6,302 bases of DNA from Chlorobiales bacterium. GTDB lineage: Bacteria; Bacteroidota; Chlorobiia; Chlorobiales; Chlorobiaceae. Both the position numbers and the translations under genes were made by a program. The notes under the pieces were generated by a model that did not search any database, was not told the DNA's origin, and worked only from the letters and a program-made list of their open reading frames with translations. The first letter of the stretch is position 1. Each line of letters starts with the position of its first letter. Of the stretch, positions 5,891 to 6,302 are shown piece after piece. The stretch is from the NCBI GenBank assembly GCA_022360355.1, contig JAKSCY010000036.1:1-6302 (forward strand), in the 5' to 3' direction.

Positions 5891-5956
5891 CCTGCGAAAC
5901 GAACTGAGCTACTACTGGCTACTGTGAGTAATAATCCTTTAACTGTTACTTGAAAA

Positions 5957-6096
5957 GGGTGTCTTGAAAAACCGTTATGAGCGCTCATAGAGCAAGGCGG
6001 ACGAAGCACAGGAACCGGAGTGTACATAAGTACATGAGGATTCCGAGCACCGCCCAACGCAGCAATCTGAACGCGCAATAGGTTTTCGAGGCACCC
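5957..6096. mobile_element. 140-bp near-palindromic element with inverted ends (MITE- or REP-like)
   Basis: The left end GGGTGTCTTGAAAAACC (5957-5973) is the inverse of the right end GGTTTTCGAGGCACCC (6081-6096), differing at two positions and one extra A. Further in, TTATGAGCGCTCA roughly pairs with the region before AATAGG, GGCGG (5996-6000) with CCGCC (6051-6055), and the centre is TGTAC-ATAA-GTACA (6021-6034). The whole segment would fold as one long imperfect hairpin. It encodes no transposase. No clear target-site duplication is seen. It lies between convergent queG and purH and could also act as a two-way terminator. Confidence 0.75.
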
Positions 6097-6302
6097 TAAT
6101 GTTTGAAGTGTCGCATCGAGGTAAACACCATCGCCAGATTGTGCTCGTCCGCGGCGGCGATAACCTCTTCGTCACGGATAGATCCGCCCGGCTGAATCAC
6201 GGCGCTTGCACCTGCTTCGGCAGCAGCCAGAAGACCGTCGGCAAACGGGAAGAATGCATCGGAAGCAACTGCTGAACCGTTGAGCTCAAGCCCGGCTTCG
6301 GC
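6096..6302 (-). CDS. purH: PurH C-terminus (AICAR transformylase / IMP cyclohydrolase), 5' part outside window
   Basis: PurH performs the last two steps of purine synthesis: formylation of AICAR and ring closure to IMP. Only the last 68 residues are present. They show the highly conserved C-terminal end of the transformylase domain: [41 protein letters not shown], and the terminal [11 protein letters not shown] followed by TAG. The stop codon (6096-6098) shares its last base with the end of the palindromic element, so that element would be the first thing transcribed after the gene. Confidence 0.96.
   Translation of the reverse strand, partial: AEAGLELNGSAVASDAFFPFADGLLAAAEAGASAVIQPGGSIRDEEVIAAADEHNLAMVFTSMRHFKH

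Noticed and set aside
5824..6175. Minus-strand open frames across the palindromic element
   Set aside because: They run through the inverted repeats, and the part entering purH is in a different frame from its conserved C-terminus.
1..6302. CRISPR array, tRNA or rRNA genes
   Set aside because: No regularly spaced short identical repeats and no cloverleaf or rRNA-like segments were seen on either strand.

Overview
The window looks like part of a bacterial chromosome, most likely from a green sulfur bacterium (Chlorobiaceae). This is an inference. It rests mainly on the first gene, a Tat-exported FAD desaturase with a Rieske domain that resembles the aromatic-carotenoid enzyme CrtU, set beside ordinary housekeeping genes. 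Nothing in the window fixes a genus.

Layout: (1) 1-1267, minus strand: crtU-like carotenoid desaturase, cut off at the window's left edge. (2) 1268-1590: no credible gene; contains one copy of a diverged repeat (1403-1465). (3) 1591-2039, plus strand: two small genes overlapping by ATGA, an unrecognised 81-residue protein and a DUF2283 protein, resembling a toxin-antitoxin-type pair. (4) 2040-2537: a second copy of the repeat (2127-2189) in the same orientation with strong overlapping hairpins, then a stop-interrupted remnant that may be the C-terminal domain of a cation-efflux transporter. (5) 2538-3494: DUF4238 protein. (6) 3495-3711: a second type of repeat and a candidate promoter. (7) 3712-4638: AT-rich gene for a HEPN-like protein with an R-x4-H motif. 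(8) 4639-4862: another copy of the second repeat and a candidate promoter. (9) 4863-5819: queG, epoxyqueuosine reductase. (10) 5957-6096: a 140-bp near-palindromic element with 16-17 bp inverted ends. (11) 6096-6302, minus strand: the C-terminal end of purH.

The housekeeping frame (crtU, queG, purH) encloses a roughly 3.2-kb accessory islet of small-module genes, all on the plus strand. Two features make the islet more than random: the two-gene module is bracketed by one pair of direct repeats, and the DUF4238 and HEPN genes are each followed, 15-30 bp after their stop codons, by copies of another repeat. That arrangement resembles a cassette array, but no canonical integron attC site and no integrase could be shown. 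The protein families present (DUF2283 pair, DUF4238, HEPN) suggest a defence or stress islet; this is inferred from family type and context, not demonstrated.
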